This document shows positions 1 to 7,375 of a stretch of DNA of 36,524 nt, piece by piece. The DNA comes from Aneurinibacillus sp. REN35 (GTDB lineage: Bacteria > Bacillota > Bacilli > Aneurinibacillales > Aneurinibacillaceae). The stretch spans positions 1 to 36,524 of the forward strand of contig NZ_JBFTXJ020000024.1 in NCBI RefSeq assembly GCF_041379945.2, written 5' to 3'. The notes below the pieces were generated by a model. It was given only the letters and a program-made list of their open reading frames with translations. It made no database searches and was not told where the DNA came from. Every line of letters starts with the position of its first letter. Within the stretch, counting starts at the first letter, position 1. The position numbers and the translations under genes are program-made.

Positions 1-86
1 CGTTTATCCTGTTATTCATTGTGGTGCTGGCCTTATTTGTGATCTTCCCGCAGCTTTCTCTCTGGCTGCCGAATATGATGGAATAG
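1..86 (+). CDS. TRAP transporter large permease (DctM type), C-terminal end only
   Basis: The window opens inside a gene. The frame beginning at base 3 gives 27 residues up to a TAG at 84-86, ending in FPQLSLWLPNMME. A hydrophobic helix followed by a P-x-x-S-L-W-L-P-N ending is typical of the extreme C-terminus of the DctM/large subunit of tripartite (TRAP) transporters, which drive sodium-coupled uptake of organic acids with a periplasmic-type binding protein. The rest of the gene and its partners lie outside the window. A strong terminator follows immediately, so this is the last gene of its operon. The call rests on a short tail. Confidence 0.6.
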   Translation, partial: FILLFIVVLALFVIFPQLSLWLPNMME

Positions 87-97
87 TATAAAAAAGA

Positions 98-138
98 GTA
101 AAAAAGACGAGGAAGCGTGAAGCCCTCGTCTTTTTTAC
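98..138. terminator. Bidirectional terminator, TRAP permease / small membrane gene
   Basis: This is a perfect 15-bp inverted repeat. The left arm is at 98-112 (GTAAAAAAGACGAGG) and the right arm at 124-138, with an 11-base loop. A-rich and T-rich flanks let it serve the plus-strand permease and the minus-strand gene ending at 140. Confidence 0.9.
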
Positions 139-139
139 T

Positions 140-457
140 TTATTTAAGTATAGATAGAATGTAGGACAAAAAACTTAGCAAAATGATATCAATTCCAGCT
201 AAAATAAGTACGGTAACAGTAGTCTGCAGTAAAAACGGATTTGCATCAAGCTGTCTTTTGGCCGGTGTGAGCACCGACAAGGCTAGACCTATTCCGATTA
301 ATACGGTAACCCATTGCAGGAGTAGGAGCAGCGAGCCATATGAAGTGAATGAAGTGAAGAAAGAGAAGACAGCAAGCAATAGCGAACATAAAACGAGGAA
401 AAGACTGATGAAGGTTCTAGCGGATACTTTTTTTTCTATTACATCCACACGAGCCAT
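140..457 (-). CDS. Small three-helix membrane protein, unknown function
   Basis: This 105-residue protein has a short polar N-terminus (about residues 1-13) and then three hydrophobic segments (about 15-36, 43-63 and 78-103) separated by a short charged loop with TPAKRQLDAN. It is therefore probably an integral membrane protein with little outside the bilayer. I do not recognise a family. The start ATG at 457 is preceded on the minus strand by AAAGGGGG about 10 bases upstream, an acceptable ribosome binding site. It is monocistronic and ends in the terminator it shares with the TRAP permease. A frame on the opposite strand (183-485) is its shadow. Confidence 0.6.
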   Translation of the reverse strand: MARVDVIEKKVSARTFISLFLVLCSLLLAVFSFFTSFTSYGSLLLLLQWVTVLIGIGLALSVLTPAKRQLDANPFLLQTTVTVLILAGIDIILLSFLSYILSILK

Positions 458-585
458 GAGACAAATGCCCCCTTTTATAACATGAAATTTTTCCTCTTTT
501 ACATTACCCCTTTATTTGGTGATATAAAACAGATTATGGTAGTGTTTTATAAGGGTCTGCGGCAGGTATAAAGGAGGGGAGAAGG

Positions 586-876
586 GTGAGGGGAGTCACA
601 AGGTTCTTTTTTATCGCAGGGATCATAACGATCATCCGGTTTTACCTTGGCAGCAATTCTATTAGTTTTCTATGGTTTTTTATCTTATATTTTCCCTTTA
701 TTAATTGGAGCGTATATTGGACCATGCTCGCTGTACGAGCTGGAATAAACAAATTGGCAGGAGAAGAGAGAATAAGCGTAGCAGGAGTACGGCGCTTTTA
801 TACATGGTACCTGCATGCGCCGGGGGGATGTGTAGTGGCTGAGGTTATCTATCAGGGGTATGTATATAATCAGTAG
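586..876 (+). CDS. Hypothetical small membrane protein, possibly frameshifted
   Basis: A GTG start at 586 follows a very good ribosome binding site (AAAGGAGGGGAGAAGG). The frame gives 96 residues with a hydrophobic first half (about residues 7-50) and a nondescript second half. I recognise no family. A second frame over roughly 643-745 also reads as a strong hydrophobic stretch (FTLAAILLVFYGFLSYIFP and onward) but has no start of its own. A true small membrane gene could therefore be split by a frameshift here, or the overlap may be chance. The good ribosome binding site argues that something is translated. A minus-strand frame (685-945) has no comparable support. Confidence 0.35.
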   Translation: MRGVTRFFFIAGIITIIRFYLGSNSISFLWFFILYFPFINWSVYWTMLAVRAGINKLAGEERISVAGVRRFYTWYLHAPGGCVVAEVIYQGYVYNQ

Positions 877-902
877 ATGGAAAGGTAGAAGAATAAGGGG
901 GA

Positions 903-949
903 GGATCTGCTGCCCAATTCTACAATGAATAATCCGGGGCAGCAAATCC
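903..949. repeat. Long-loop inverted repeat between convergent genes
   Basis: Arms at 903-915 (GGATCTGCTGCCC) and 937-949 (GGGCAGCAAATCC) pair over 13 positions with one mismatch around a 21-base loop. It lies between the plus-strand ORF ending at 876 and the minus-strand gene ending at 966. There is no T tract on either side, so it is either a weak terminator or another kind of site. Confidence 0.5.
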
Positions 950-965
950 TCAATGAGATTCCTTG

Positions 966-1553
966 TTATTCGGAGACAGCAGTGTCCTCTTTTTTGGCTG
1001 CTACGCCTGCAGTCAGACAGAAACGCATAGCCTCCTCTACAGGCGTATCGATGAATTCCACGATGTCACGTGGATATAAGCGCAACTCTCCGCTTACCTG
1101 CAGCGCATGTGGCACATAGACCGCAATATAGTCGTTACGGAGATAAAAAGCAGTGACGTCCTCTGTAGTAAGAAAGCCGATCCGCTTGCCACCATCTTCA
1201 TGTGTAACGAGAACAACCTGCGAGAAAGCCCGCTTCTCACCAATCAATGAATGGATGGTATCTTTGATCATGCTGTAGACGGTTTTTAAACCGGGAAAGC
1301 GCGTAATCAACTGCTCGGTCCAGGCAAGCAGCTTACGGCTAAGCCAGAGTTGGCTTATAAACCCAATAAGAATCAGCAGAACTATTGTAACAACCACGCC
1401 TAATCCTGTAAAAGACGGCAGATTCATAGACAGCAGAATCTGCTTGCCTGCGCTATCTACCAATTGAAAGAGATAAATCAGGATGTATAGTGTAATACCA
1501 ATCGGGGCCACAACCAATAGCCCATTTAAAAACCATGTCACCAATCGCTTCAT
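966..1553 (-). CDS. DUF502 family membrane protein
   Basis: This is a 195-residue protein of the DUF502 family. The N-terminal half has two membrane helices (about residues 6-30 and 50-73), containing the family-typical NGLLVVAPIGITLYI and the GLGVVVTIVLLILIGF helix. The soluble C-terminal half has the family's PGLKTVYSMIKDTIHSL stretch and a VPHALQ-type segment. The biochemical role of the family is not established. A longer frame begins at a TTG at 1562, but that codon sits only three bases from the AAAGGAG ribosome binding site. The ATG at 1553 (MKRLVTW) is more plausible although its spacing is long (12 bases). It is monocistronic and convergent with the preceding small ORF. Confidence 0.85.
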   Translation of the reverse strand: MKRLVTWFLNGLLVVAPIGITLYILIYLFQLVDSAGKQILLSMNLPSFTGLGVVVTIVLLILIGFISQLWLSRKLLAWTEQLITRFPGLKTVYSMIKDTIHSLIGEKRAFSQVVLVTHEDGGKRIGFLTTEDVTAFYLRNDYIAVYVPHALQVSGELRLYPRDIVEFIDTPVEEAMRFCLTAGVAAKKEDTAVSE

Positions 1554-1659
1554 GCGATACAAACGCTCCTTTACGCAGCAAATTCATTTCTCCAAGACAC
1601 TATATCACCTTTTTATGAAATACATGTCAAGAAAATGAAGAAGTCTTTTGCAATTTTGT

Positions 1660-1687
1660 AGGTATGAATACCTTCATGCTGTATAAT
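1660..1687 (+). promoter_or_regulatory. Probable promoter and operator of the HD-GYP gene
   Basis: A perfect 14-bp palindrome, AGGTATGAATACCT, lies at 1660-1673. A consensus -10 hexamer TATAAT follows at 1682-1687. There is no good -35 at 17 bases. The palindrome occupies the space between the -35 and -10 positions, where a repressor or activator would act. The start codon is 50 bases further on. Confidence 0.45.
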
Positions 1688-1736
1688 GAAAGAATCATAG
1701 ACCGTTCGTAGGAAAGAGCATGAAGGAGAGAGACGT

Positions 1737-2804
1737 ATGCGCCATGTAAGTTTAGAATATTTAGAAGCCGGACAAACTCTGGCAAAAAGCATCTATGCCA
1801 GTGATGGCCGAACGCTGCTGAATAAGGGCGTATTGCTGACGCCTGGGATGGTAAATAAGCTCCACCGTATTGGTGTGACAATGGTATACATACAAGATGA
1901 TCGCTTTGAAGACGTTCAAATTGAAGAAGCAGTTTCAGAAGAGACCCGACGCGAAACAATTTCAAGGGTCGCAGGCGTGCTTGAATGTGTGCAGGAGGGC
2001 AAGGATTTTGATACGTCTGCTATCTCCAAGACAATGACCAAGATTATTGATGAGCTTCTGCTTCAGAAAGATGTTTTGCTAAATCTAGATGACATTCGGA
2101 CGAAGGATAATCACCTGTTCATTCATTCGCTCAATGTGTGTATCATGTCTACTGTGATTGGAATCAACCTGGGCTACAATGCTACGAAGCTTAAAGAGCT
2201 GGCGCTTGGCTCATTGCTGCATGATATCGGAAAGGTGATCAAAAATACCGATGATCCGCTTAAGCGTTATACGCAAGAGGGCAATCATCATGCGTGGATT
2301 GGGTTTAACGTACTCCGCAAGCGTCACGAGCTGAGCTTGGCAAGCGCCCATATCTCTCTGCAGCATCATGAACATGTGGATGGAACGGGAGAGCCGCGCC
2401 GCTTAAAAGGAACGGATATTCATGAGTATGCCAAAATCGTAGCTGTGACAAACTTCTATGATAATCTGATCTCGCCGTTTACACCTGAACCTACCATGCT
2501 CCCGTATCAGGCGAGCGAGTATTTGATGGGATTGGCAGGCAAAAAATTCGACCATGATATAGTCATCCGCTTTCTGCGCTCCATCGCTCTTTATCCGACC
2601 GGCAGCTCAGTGCAGCTTAGTACCGGAGAGATTGGTGTCGTAGTGAGTCAGCACAAAGGGCTTCCCTCTCGGCCGGTCGTACGTATTTTTAAGGAGATGC
2701 ATACGTCTGCCCGTGGCAAATTCGATTATGAACATACGGAAGTGACAGAGGTTGACCTGGCAAAAGCAACCACCTTATTTATTGATTCCATCTTAAAGTC
2801 ATAA
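1737..2804 (+). CDS. HD-GYP domain protein, probable cyclic-di-GMP phosphodiesterase
   Basis: This 355-residue soluble protein has a short N-terminal domain (about residues 1-110, the region resembling the DUF3391-like front of Bacillus HD-GYP proteins), then an HD-GYP domain (about 115-290) and a C-terminal extension. Metal-site motifs are visible: H130, the HD pair H162-D163 in LLHDIGK, H184/H185, H205, and HHEHVDGTGEP at 210-220. The signature GYP triplet is replaced by GEP, so activity on c-di-GMP is likely but not certain. The family hydrolyses c-di-GMP to pGpG or GMP. A good ribosome binding site (AAGGAGAGAG) precedes the ATG. The gene is a single transcription unit with its own terminator. 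Its presence is relevant to the c-di-GMP-controlled Pel locus 7 kb downstream. Confidence 0.85.
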   Translation: MRHVSLEYLEAGQTLAKSIYASDGRTLLNKGVLLTPGMVNKLHRIGVTMVYIQDDRFEDVQIEEAVSEETRRETISRVAGVLECVQEGKDFDTSAISKTMTKIIDELLLQKDVLLNLDDIRTKDNHLFIHSLNVCIMSTVIGINLGYNATKLKELALGSLLHDIGKVIKNTDDPLKRYTQEGNHHAWIGFNVLRKRHELSLASAHISLQHHEHVDGTGEPRRLKGTDIHEYAKIVAVTNFYDNLISPFTPEPTMLPYQASEYLMGLAGKKFDHDIVIRFLRSIALYPTGSSVQLSTGEIGVVVSQHKGLPSRPVVRIFKEMHTSARGKFDYEHTEVTEVDLAKATTLFIDSILKS

Positions 2805-2816
2805 GAGTAATATCAG

Positions 2817-2845
2817 CCATCGCCGGTATTGTGCGGTGGTTTTTA
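2817..2845 (+). terminator. Terminator after the HD-GYP gene
   Basis: Stem CCATCGC (2817-2823) pairs with GCGGTGG (2833-2839) with one G-U pair, followed by five Ts. Confidence 0.8.
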
Positions 2846-2847
2846 TA

Positions 2848-2888
2848 TTTACAAATATGCGTTTTCTTTCTATAATTTTCAGAAAATA
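2848..2888 (+). promoter_or_regulatory. SigA promoter overlapped by a near-consensus CodY box
   Basis: The -35 hexamer TTTACA (2848-2853), 17 bases of spacer and the -10 hexamer TATAAT (2871-2876) form a strong vegetative promoter for the ABC ATPase and FAD-oxidase genes. AATTTTCAGAAAATA at 2874-2888 matches the CodY consensus AATTTTCWGAAAATT at 14 of 15 positions and covers the end of the -10 and the predicted start of transcription. This is the position expected for repression by CodY when branched-chain amino acids and GTP are plentiful. Confidence 0.75.
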
Positions 2889-2915
2889 TAAAAACTGTAT
2901 GGAGATGAGAAAAAG

Positions 2916-3701
2916 ATGAGCGACATGGTTATCGACATCAAAAATGTAAGCTGGAAACGTGAGAAGACATACATATTAAAAGATATTACATGGCAGGTAC
3001 GGCAGGGTGAGCATTGGGCCATTATGGGGCTGAATGGCTCGGGGAAGACATCGCTGCTTAATATTATTAACGGCTATATGTGGCCGACTGTAGGTCAAGT
3101 AAGCGTATTGGGGAAAAGGTTCGGCGAGTATGACCTGCGCAAGCTGCGTCAATCCATCGGTTGGGTCAGTTCTTCCATGCAGGAGAAGCTCTATAAAAAT
3201 GAAACGGTAGAGAACATTGTGTTGAGTGGACAAGTGGCGTCTATGGGTCTGCTCTATGAAAAACCGGAAGCAGAATCATACGAGAAAGCGAATGAATTGC
3301 TTATACAGATGGGGTGTCAGGGAATGGAGAACCGCACATATGAGACCTTCTCGCAAGGAGAGCGGCAGCGCGTCTTAATTGCGCGAGCTTTAATGGCGTC
3401 ACCGAAGCTATTGATTCTCGATGAGCCGGCGACAGGACTGGATATTTTTGCACGGGAGCAGCTGCTTACGCGCATTCAGGAGATGGGGAATCAGCCTGGT
3501 GGACCGACGCTTATCTACGTATCGCATCATATCGAGGAAGTCGTTCCGATCTTTGAACATGTGCTCTTATTAAAGAGTGGAGAGATTTACGGGGCAGGCT
3601 CTACACAGGAGTGGATGACAACAGACAACCTGTCGGCGTTTTTTGGCACGAATGTTGATGTTACGTGGCGCAATCGTCGTGCGTTTATGCAGATGGTATA
3701 G
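2916..3701 (+). CDS. ABC transporter ATP-binding protein (YlmA/ModF-like)
   Basis: This is a 261-residue single ABC ATPase. Visible motifs are Walker A GLNGSGKT (38-45), the signature FSQGERQR (145-152), Walker B LLILDEP (165-171) followed by the D-loop GLD, and the H-loop SHH. The family energises transport, but no permease gene lies beside it. This matches the stand-alone YlmA-type ATPases of Bacillus, whose substrate is unknown. The gene has a GGAGATGAG-type ribosome binding site and its own CodY-box promoter. It is followed after 25 bases by the FAD oxidase, with no terminator between, so the two are probably co-transcribed. Confidence 0.8.
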   Translation: MSDMVIDIKNVSWKREKTYILKDITWQVRQGEHWAIMGLNGSGKTSLLNIINGYMWPTVGQVSVLGKRFGEYDLRKLRQSIGWVSSSMQEKLYKNETVENIVLSGQVASMGLLYEKPEAESYEKANELLIQMGCQGMENRTYETFSQGERQRVLIARALMASPKLLILDEPATGLDIFAREQLLTRIQEMGNQPGGPTLIYVSHHIEEVVPIFEHVLLLKSGEIYGAGSTQEWMTTDNLSAFFGTNVDVTWRNRRAFMQMV

Positions 3702-3726
3702 AGTTGAAGAAGAGAGGGAGAGATGG

Positions 3727-5115
3727 ATGGGGACAAAGCATGGCGTAAACGATGAAATCGTTGTAGAACTGAGAAAAATCATTGATGCTGATCGGGTGAC
3801 GGTCAATCAAACGATGCGAGAGCAGCATAGTAGAGATGAGTCCTATCATCTGCCTAAGCTGCCGGATGTAGTGGTGTTTCCAAAGAATACGGCAGAAGTG
3901 AGCCGAATTGTCGAATGGGCGAACGAACATCGTGTGTCTGTAACTCCGTTTGGCATAGGCTCCGGCCTAGAGGGACAGGCAATACCTCAGGAGGGCGGCA
4001 TTTCGCTTGATTTTCAACTGATGAATCAAGTTATTGAAATACGGCCGCAGGACTTCTTAGTGCGTGTGCAGCCGGGGGTTACGCGTATGCAGTTGAACAA
4101 GGAGTTAAAAAAGTACGGTCTTTTCTTCTCTGTTGATCCGGGAGCGGATGCTACGCTGGGCGGTATGGCCGCTACGAATGCAAGCGGGACAACATCCGTG
4201 CGCTACGGTATCATGCGCGATCAGGTACGCGAGCTTGAAGTGGTCATAGCTGATGGCAGGATCATCCGTGTGGGCAGTATGGCGGCTAAATCATCGTCAG
4301 GATACCATCTAAGCGGGATGTTTGTCGGCTCGGAAGGAACGCTCGGCATATTTACAGAACTCACGCTTCGTTTATACGGCATTCCAGAAGCGTCGGTGAC
4401 AGCCAGAGCCAGCTTCCCTTCCGTATCAGAAGCAGTACAGGCGGCGTGTGCTATCATGGGTGCCGGGATTCCGGTGGCACGGATGGAGCTGGTGGATGGC
4501 ATCTCCATTGCACAGGTCAATGTGTACAAAGGAACGAATTACCCAGCGCATGCGACATTGTTTTTTGAGTTTCACGGAAATGAAGCAGGACTTGCTCATG
4601 ATCTAACGTTTGCCCAAGAGATCGTACAGGAATACGGCAGCGTAGATTTTATATCGGAGACGGATTCGCTAAGACAGGCGGAGTTATGGGAAGCGCGCCA
4701 CCATCTCGCCTACGCGTTTATGCACGCTTATCCCGGTAAAAAGGCGATAACGACAGATGTCTGCCTGCCGCTATCTGAACTTGCAGAGGCGATTGAGCAT
4801 GCAAGAAAGCGAATTGAAGAGAGCGAGCTGATCGGAGGCATCGTGGGACACGTAGGGGACGGGAATTTTCACTCCTTGCTAATGGTTGATCCACAATGTA
4901 CCAAAGAACGAGAAGAAGCGGAGGCGATCAATGCAGCGATCGTAGATTATGCTCTATGCAGAGGCGGAACCTGCACAGGGGAACATGGGGTAGGGCTGGG
5001 AAAAGCAAAGTATCAGCGCAAGGAACACGGCGCTGCTTTGGATGTTATGTATGCGATGAAGCGTACACTTGATCCCAACAATATTTTAAATCCCGGGAAG
5101 ATTTTTGTCTTTTAA
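3727..5115 (+). CDS. FAD-linked oxidase, GlcD / D-lactate dehydrogenase type
   Basis: This is a flavoprotein of the FAD_binding_4 plus FAD-oxidase_C architecture, about 462 residues. The N-terminal half has the PP-loop region (VTPFGIGSGLEGQA) and the GGMAATNASGTTSVRYG and GSEGTLGIFTEL segments that hold FAD. The C-terminal half has GHVGDGNFH and CTGEHGVGLGK, characteristic of glycolate oxidase GlcD and D-lactate dehydrogenases (D-2-hydroxyacid to 2-keto acid). The open frame extends upstream to 3643 inside the ABC gene, but the ATG at 3727 has a GAGGGAGAG ribosome binding site and removes the overlap. There is no GlcE/GlcF partner nearby, so a single-subunit D-lactate or D-2-hydroxyacid dehydrogenase is the better reading. 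Confidence 0.85.
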   Translation: MGTKHGVNDEIVVELRKIIDADRVTVNQTMREQHSRDESYHLPKLPDVVVFPKNTAEVSRIVEWANEHRVSVTPFGIGSGLEGQAIPQEGGISLDFQLMNQVIEIRPQDFLVRVQPGVTRMQLNKELKKYGLFFSVDPGADATLGGMAATNASGTTSVRYGIMRDQVRELEVVIADGRIIRVGSMAAKSSSGYHLSGMFVGSEGTLGIFTELTLRLYGIPEASVTARASFPSVSEAVQAACAIMGAGIPVARMELVDGISIAQVNVYKGTNYPAHATLFFEFHGNEAGLAHDLTFAQEIVQEYGSVDFISETDSLRQAELWEARHHLAYAFMHAYPGKKAITTDVCLPLSELAEAIEHARKRIEESELIGGIVGHVGDGNFHSLLMVDPQCTKEREEAEAINAAIVDYALCRGGTCTGEHGVGLGKAKYQRKEHGAALDVMYAMKRTLDPNNILNPGKIFVF

Positions 5116-5139
5116 AGCGGTGCAGGATTAGTGTATAAT
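5111..5139 (+). promoter_or_regulatory. Probable promoter of the TrpX-type lipoprotein gene
   Basis: TTTAAA (5111-5116), a 17-base spacer and TATAAT (5134-5139). The -35 overlaps the stop codon of the preceding oxidase gene. The -10 is consensus and the -35 matches four of six positions. Confidence 0.5.
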
Positions 5140-5182
5140 TAATTATCAGAAAAATAAAAACGTTAGAAAAAGGGGAAGTTAT

Positions 5183-6247
5183 ATGAAAAAGAGAATGCGG
5201 CTCGTAAGTTTGGGGTTCTTATTGCTGTGTGTGCTTCTGGCAGCTTGTAGCAGCACCAAAACATCGTCTGACCAACAGCAAAAGCAAGCAAGCGGTGAGC
5301 AGAGCGCAGGACAGACCAACAAAGATAAGGTAAGTATAGGCATCACACAGATTATTGAGCATCCTGCTCTTGATGCCGCCCGCGAAGGCTTCATTCAGGC
5401 ATTGAAAGAAAACGGATATGCTGATGCCGATATTGAATACACGTCTGCGCAGGGAGATCCGAGTACGGTTGCAACGATTGCACAGAAATTTGCAGCGGAT
5501 AAGAAAGACGCCATTCTGGCGATCTCGACACCAAGCGCTCAGGCAATGGTGAAGGCTACGCAGAATACAGACATTCCGGTATTCTTTACTGCTATTACCG
5601 ATCCAATCAGCGCGAAACTGGTGGACAACTTGGAGAAGCCGGGCAAGAATATTACCGGTTATTCTGATACGCATCCTCAAACGATTGACAAGCTGGTTGC
5701 ATTGATTAAAGAATTAAAGCCAGAGACGAAGAATGTAGGAATTATTTATAACTCTGGTGAAGCCAACTCAGTAGTCAACGTGGAAAACGCGAGAAAAGCA
5801 CTTGAAGCAAATGGAATGAAGGCGGTCGAGGTAAACGCCAGCAACACGACGGAAGTGAAGCAGGCGGCAGAATCATTGATCGGCAAGGCAGATGTAATCT
5901 ATGTGCCAAAGGACAATACAGCCGTAGCAGCGCTAAAAACCATCGTACAAGTAGCAGAGAAGCATAAGATTATGATGTTCGCAGGGGAGATGGATTCCGT
6001 TCGTAATGGCGCATTCGCAGGTTTTGGAGCGGACTACCATGACCTTGGCTATCAAACGGGCATGATGGCGGTAAAAGTGCTGAAGGGCGAAGCGAAAGCG
6101 GGAGATCTTGCAATAGGCTTCCCGAAAGATCTGAAGCTTGGTGTTAATAAAGAAGCGGCTGCTAATGAAGGCATTGATATAGAGAAAATCAAGCCAATCA
6201 TTGAGAAGTATAACCCGGTTTATTACGAAAAAACAGAGAAGAAATAA
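5183..6247 (+). CDS. ABC transporter substrate-binding lipoprotein (TrpX / ABC_sub_bind family)
   Basis: This 354-residue exported lipoprotein has a basic start (MKKRMR), a hydrophobic core and a lipobox LLAAC with the lipidated cysteine at residue 22. A low-complexity Ser/Gln/Lys linker follows to about residue 48. The mature part has the two-lobe periplasmic-binding fold of the ABC_sub_bind family: KVSIGITQIIEHPALDAAREGF, then ILAISTPSAQAM, then PVFFTAITDPISAKLV, and later DVIYVPKDNTAV. In Gram-positive bacteria the family includes TrpX, the binding protein of tryptophan/aromatic uptake systems. The gene stands alone between its own promoter and terminator. The expected permease and ATPase genes are absent, so it is an orphan component. 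Confidence 0.85.
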   Translation: MKKRMRLVSLGFLLLCVLLAACSSTKTSSDQQQKQASGEQSAGQTNKDKVSIGITQIIEHPALDAAREGFIQALKENGYADADIEYTSAQGDPSTVATIAQKFAADKKDAILAISTPSAQAMVKATQNTDIPVFFTAITDPISAKLVDNLEKPGKNITGYSDTHPQTIDKLVALIKELKPETKNVGIIYNSGEANSVVNVENARKALEANGMKAVEVNASNTTEVKQAAESLIGKADVIYVPKDNTAVAALKTIVQVAEKHKIMMFAGEMDSVRNGAFAGFGADYHDLGYQTGMMAVKVLKGEAKAGDLAIGFPKDLKLGVNKEAAANEGIDIEKIKPIIEKYNPVYYEKTEKK

Positions 6248-6263
6248 TTTGCACGCATAAAAG

Positions 6264-6322
6264 AAAAAGAGTACTTGATATGCGCTTCGTATTTGTGAAG
6301 CGCAGCATCGAGTACTCTTTTT
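6264..6322. terminator. Bidirectional terminator
   Basis: A long hairpin with outer arms AAAAAGAGTACT (6264-6275) and AGTACTCTTTTT (6311-6322), and an inner GCGCTTC/GAAGCGC stem. It separates the convergent lipoprotein gene and the AI-2E family gene. Confidence 0.9.
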
Positions 6323-6335
6323 TGATTCGTACACA

Positions 6336-7370
6336 TTAGAAATCAATTTTGAATTTCAAGAATCCGGCTTGGCGCAGCGATTCATAAATAATTACAAGCG
6401 CTGGTCCGAGAATAAGACCAACAAATCCTAGGATCTGGAAGCCGATATAGAGACTGACCAATGCGGCCAGCGCACTGATTCCTAGACTTGAACCGAGAAT
6501 TTTTGGCTCAATGGAGCGTCGGATGACAGTAATTGCTACAAAGAGGATAATCAATCCGATTGCAAGCCGTGAATCGCCGGTAGCAAAGCTGTATACTGCC
6601 CACGGAACAAGAAACGATCCTGTGCCGAGGATTGGCAGGATATCCACGATAACGATCAATAAGGAAAGCACCAGTGCATATTTGACTCCAAGAATCATTA
6701 GACCAATCAGCGCCAGAATATAAGTAAGCAGACTCAAGATAACTTGCGCGCGTAGAAAGCCCACGGTTGCCCGAAATAACTGGGTCATAACCAGCTCGAT
6801 CTTCTCCCGTGCTGAGGGAGTGAACAGGTTCAAAAAGTTGCGGTGCAGCCGAGGTAAGTCAAGACTAATCAGGAACAGTGCGACCATGTAAATGATACTG
6901 ATGATAAGCAGTCCAGGAATGGTTGCAACTCCGCCCAGTACGACTTTTGTGATGGTGGTCGCTGCATTCGTTGCTGAAGTCTTCAGCGCAGTTACGACAT
7001 CATGAATTGTCGTCTCTGTGGTAAATGGCAGGGAGACAGCATATGCTTCCCATTTCCACATATAATGTTCTAGGAATGCCATCACCTTTGCAGAGAATGC
7101 GGGAAGTTTCTCCGACAACTCCACACTTTGTACAATGAGAATGGAACCGAGCCGGTATCCGCCAAGAACGAACACAGCAAAAAACATGATGAATGTTAAT
7201 GTAACAGCCACCAAGCGGCTCGCATTCAATGTGCGAATGAGCGCCTTGACAATCGGTTCAAGAAAAATTGCGGTGAGCAATGCCAAAATAAACGGGATGG
7301 CATACGGAATAATGAACACCGCGAGGGCCAATACTACCAGCCACAAAAGCGTCTTGCGAACAGTCGCCAT
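6336..7370 (-). CDS. AI-2E family / YtvI-like polytopic membrane protein
   Basis: This protein of about 344 residues belongs to the AI-2E_transport family (PF01594). It has N-terminal helices (about residues 7-60), a soluble middle region (about 85-150), and a C-terminal block of helices with the family motifs DILPILGTGSFLVPWAVY and EPKILGSSLGISALAALVSLYIG. Members include putative exporters and the Bacillus sporulation protein YtvI, which this resembles in length. The substrate cannot be read from sequence. An upstream in-frame ATG at 7409 lies inside the preceding gene. The ATG at 7370 has a GGAG eight bases upstream and sits five bases after that gene's stop, so the two genes are probably translated from one mRNA. 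Confidence 0.8.
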   Translation of the reverse strand: MATVRKTLLWLVVLALAVFIIPYAIPFILALLTAIFLEPIVKALIRTLNASRLVAVTLTFIMFFAVFVLGGYRLGSILIVQSVELSEKLPAFSAKVMAFLEHYMWKWEAYAVSLPFTTETTIHDVVTALKTSATNAATTITKVVLGGVATIPGLLIISIIYMVALFLISLDLPRLHRNFLNLFTPSAREKIELVMTQLFRATVGFLRAQVILSLLTYILALIGLMILGVKYALVLSLLIVIVDILPILGTGSFLVPWAVYSFATGDSRLAIGLIILFVAITVIRRSIEPKILGSSLGISALAALVSLYIGFQILGFVGLILGPALVIIYESLRQAGFLKFKIDF

Positions 7371-7375
7371 ATCTT

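Noticed and set aside
183-485. 100-codon plus-strand frame opposite the small membrane gene
   Set aside because: It has no ribosome binding site, is exactly antiparallel to a frame with hydrophobic helices and a usable site, and has a random-looking composition.
685-945. Minus-strand 86-codon frame with a hydrophobic middle
   Set aside because: It has no ribosome binding site, and its hydrophobicity is an antisense reflection of the plus-strand frame.
3643-3726. Upstream extension of the FAD oxidase frame into the ABC ATPase gene
   Set aside because: The extension is Arg/Glu-rich and unlike the family. The ATG at 3727 has a proper ribosome binding site.
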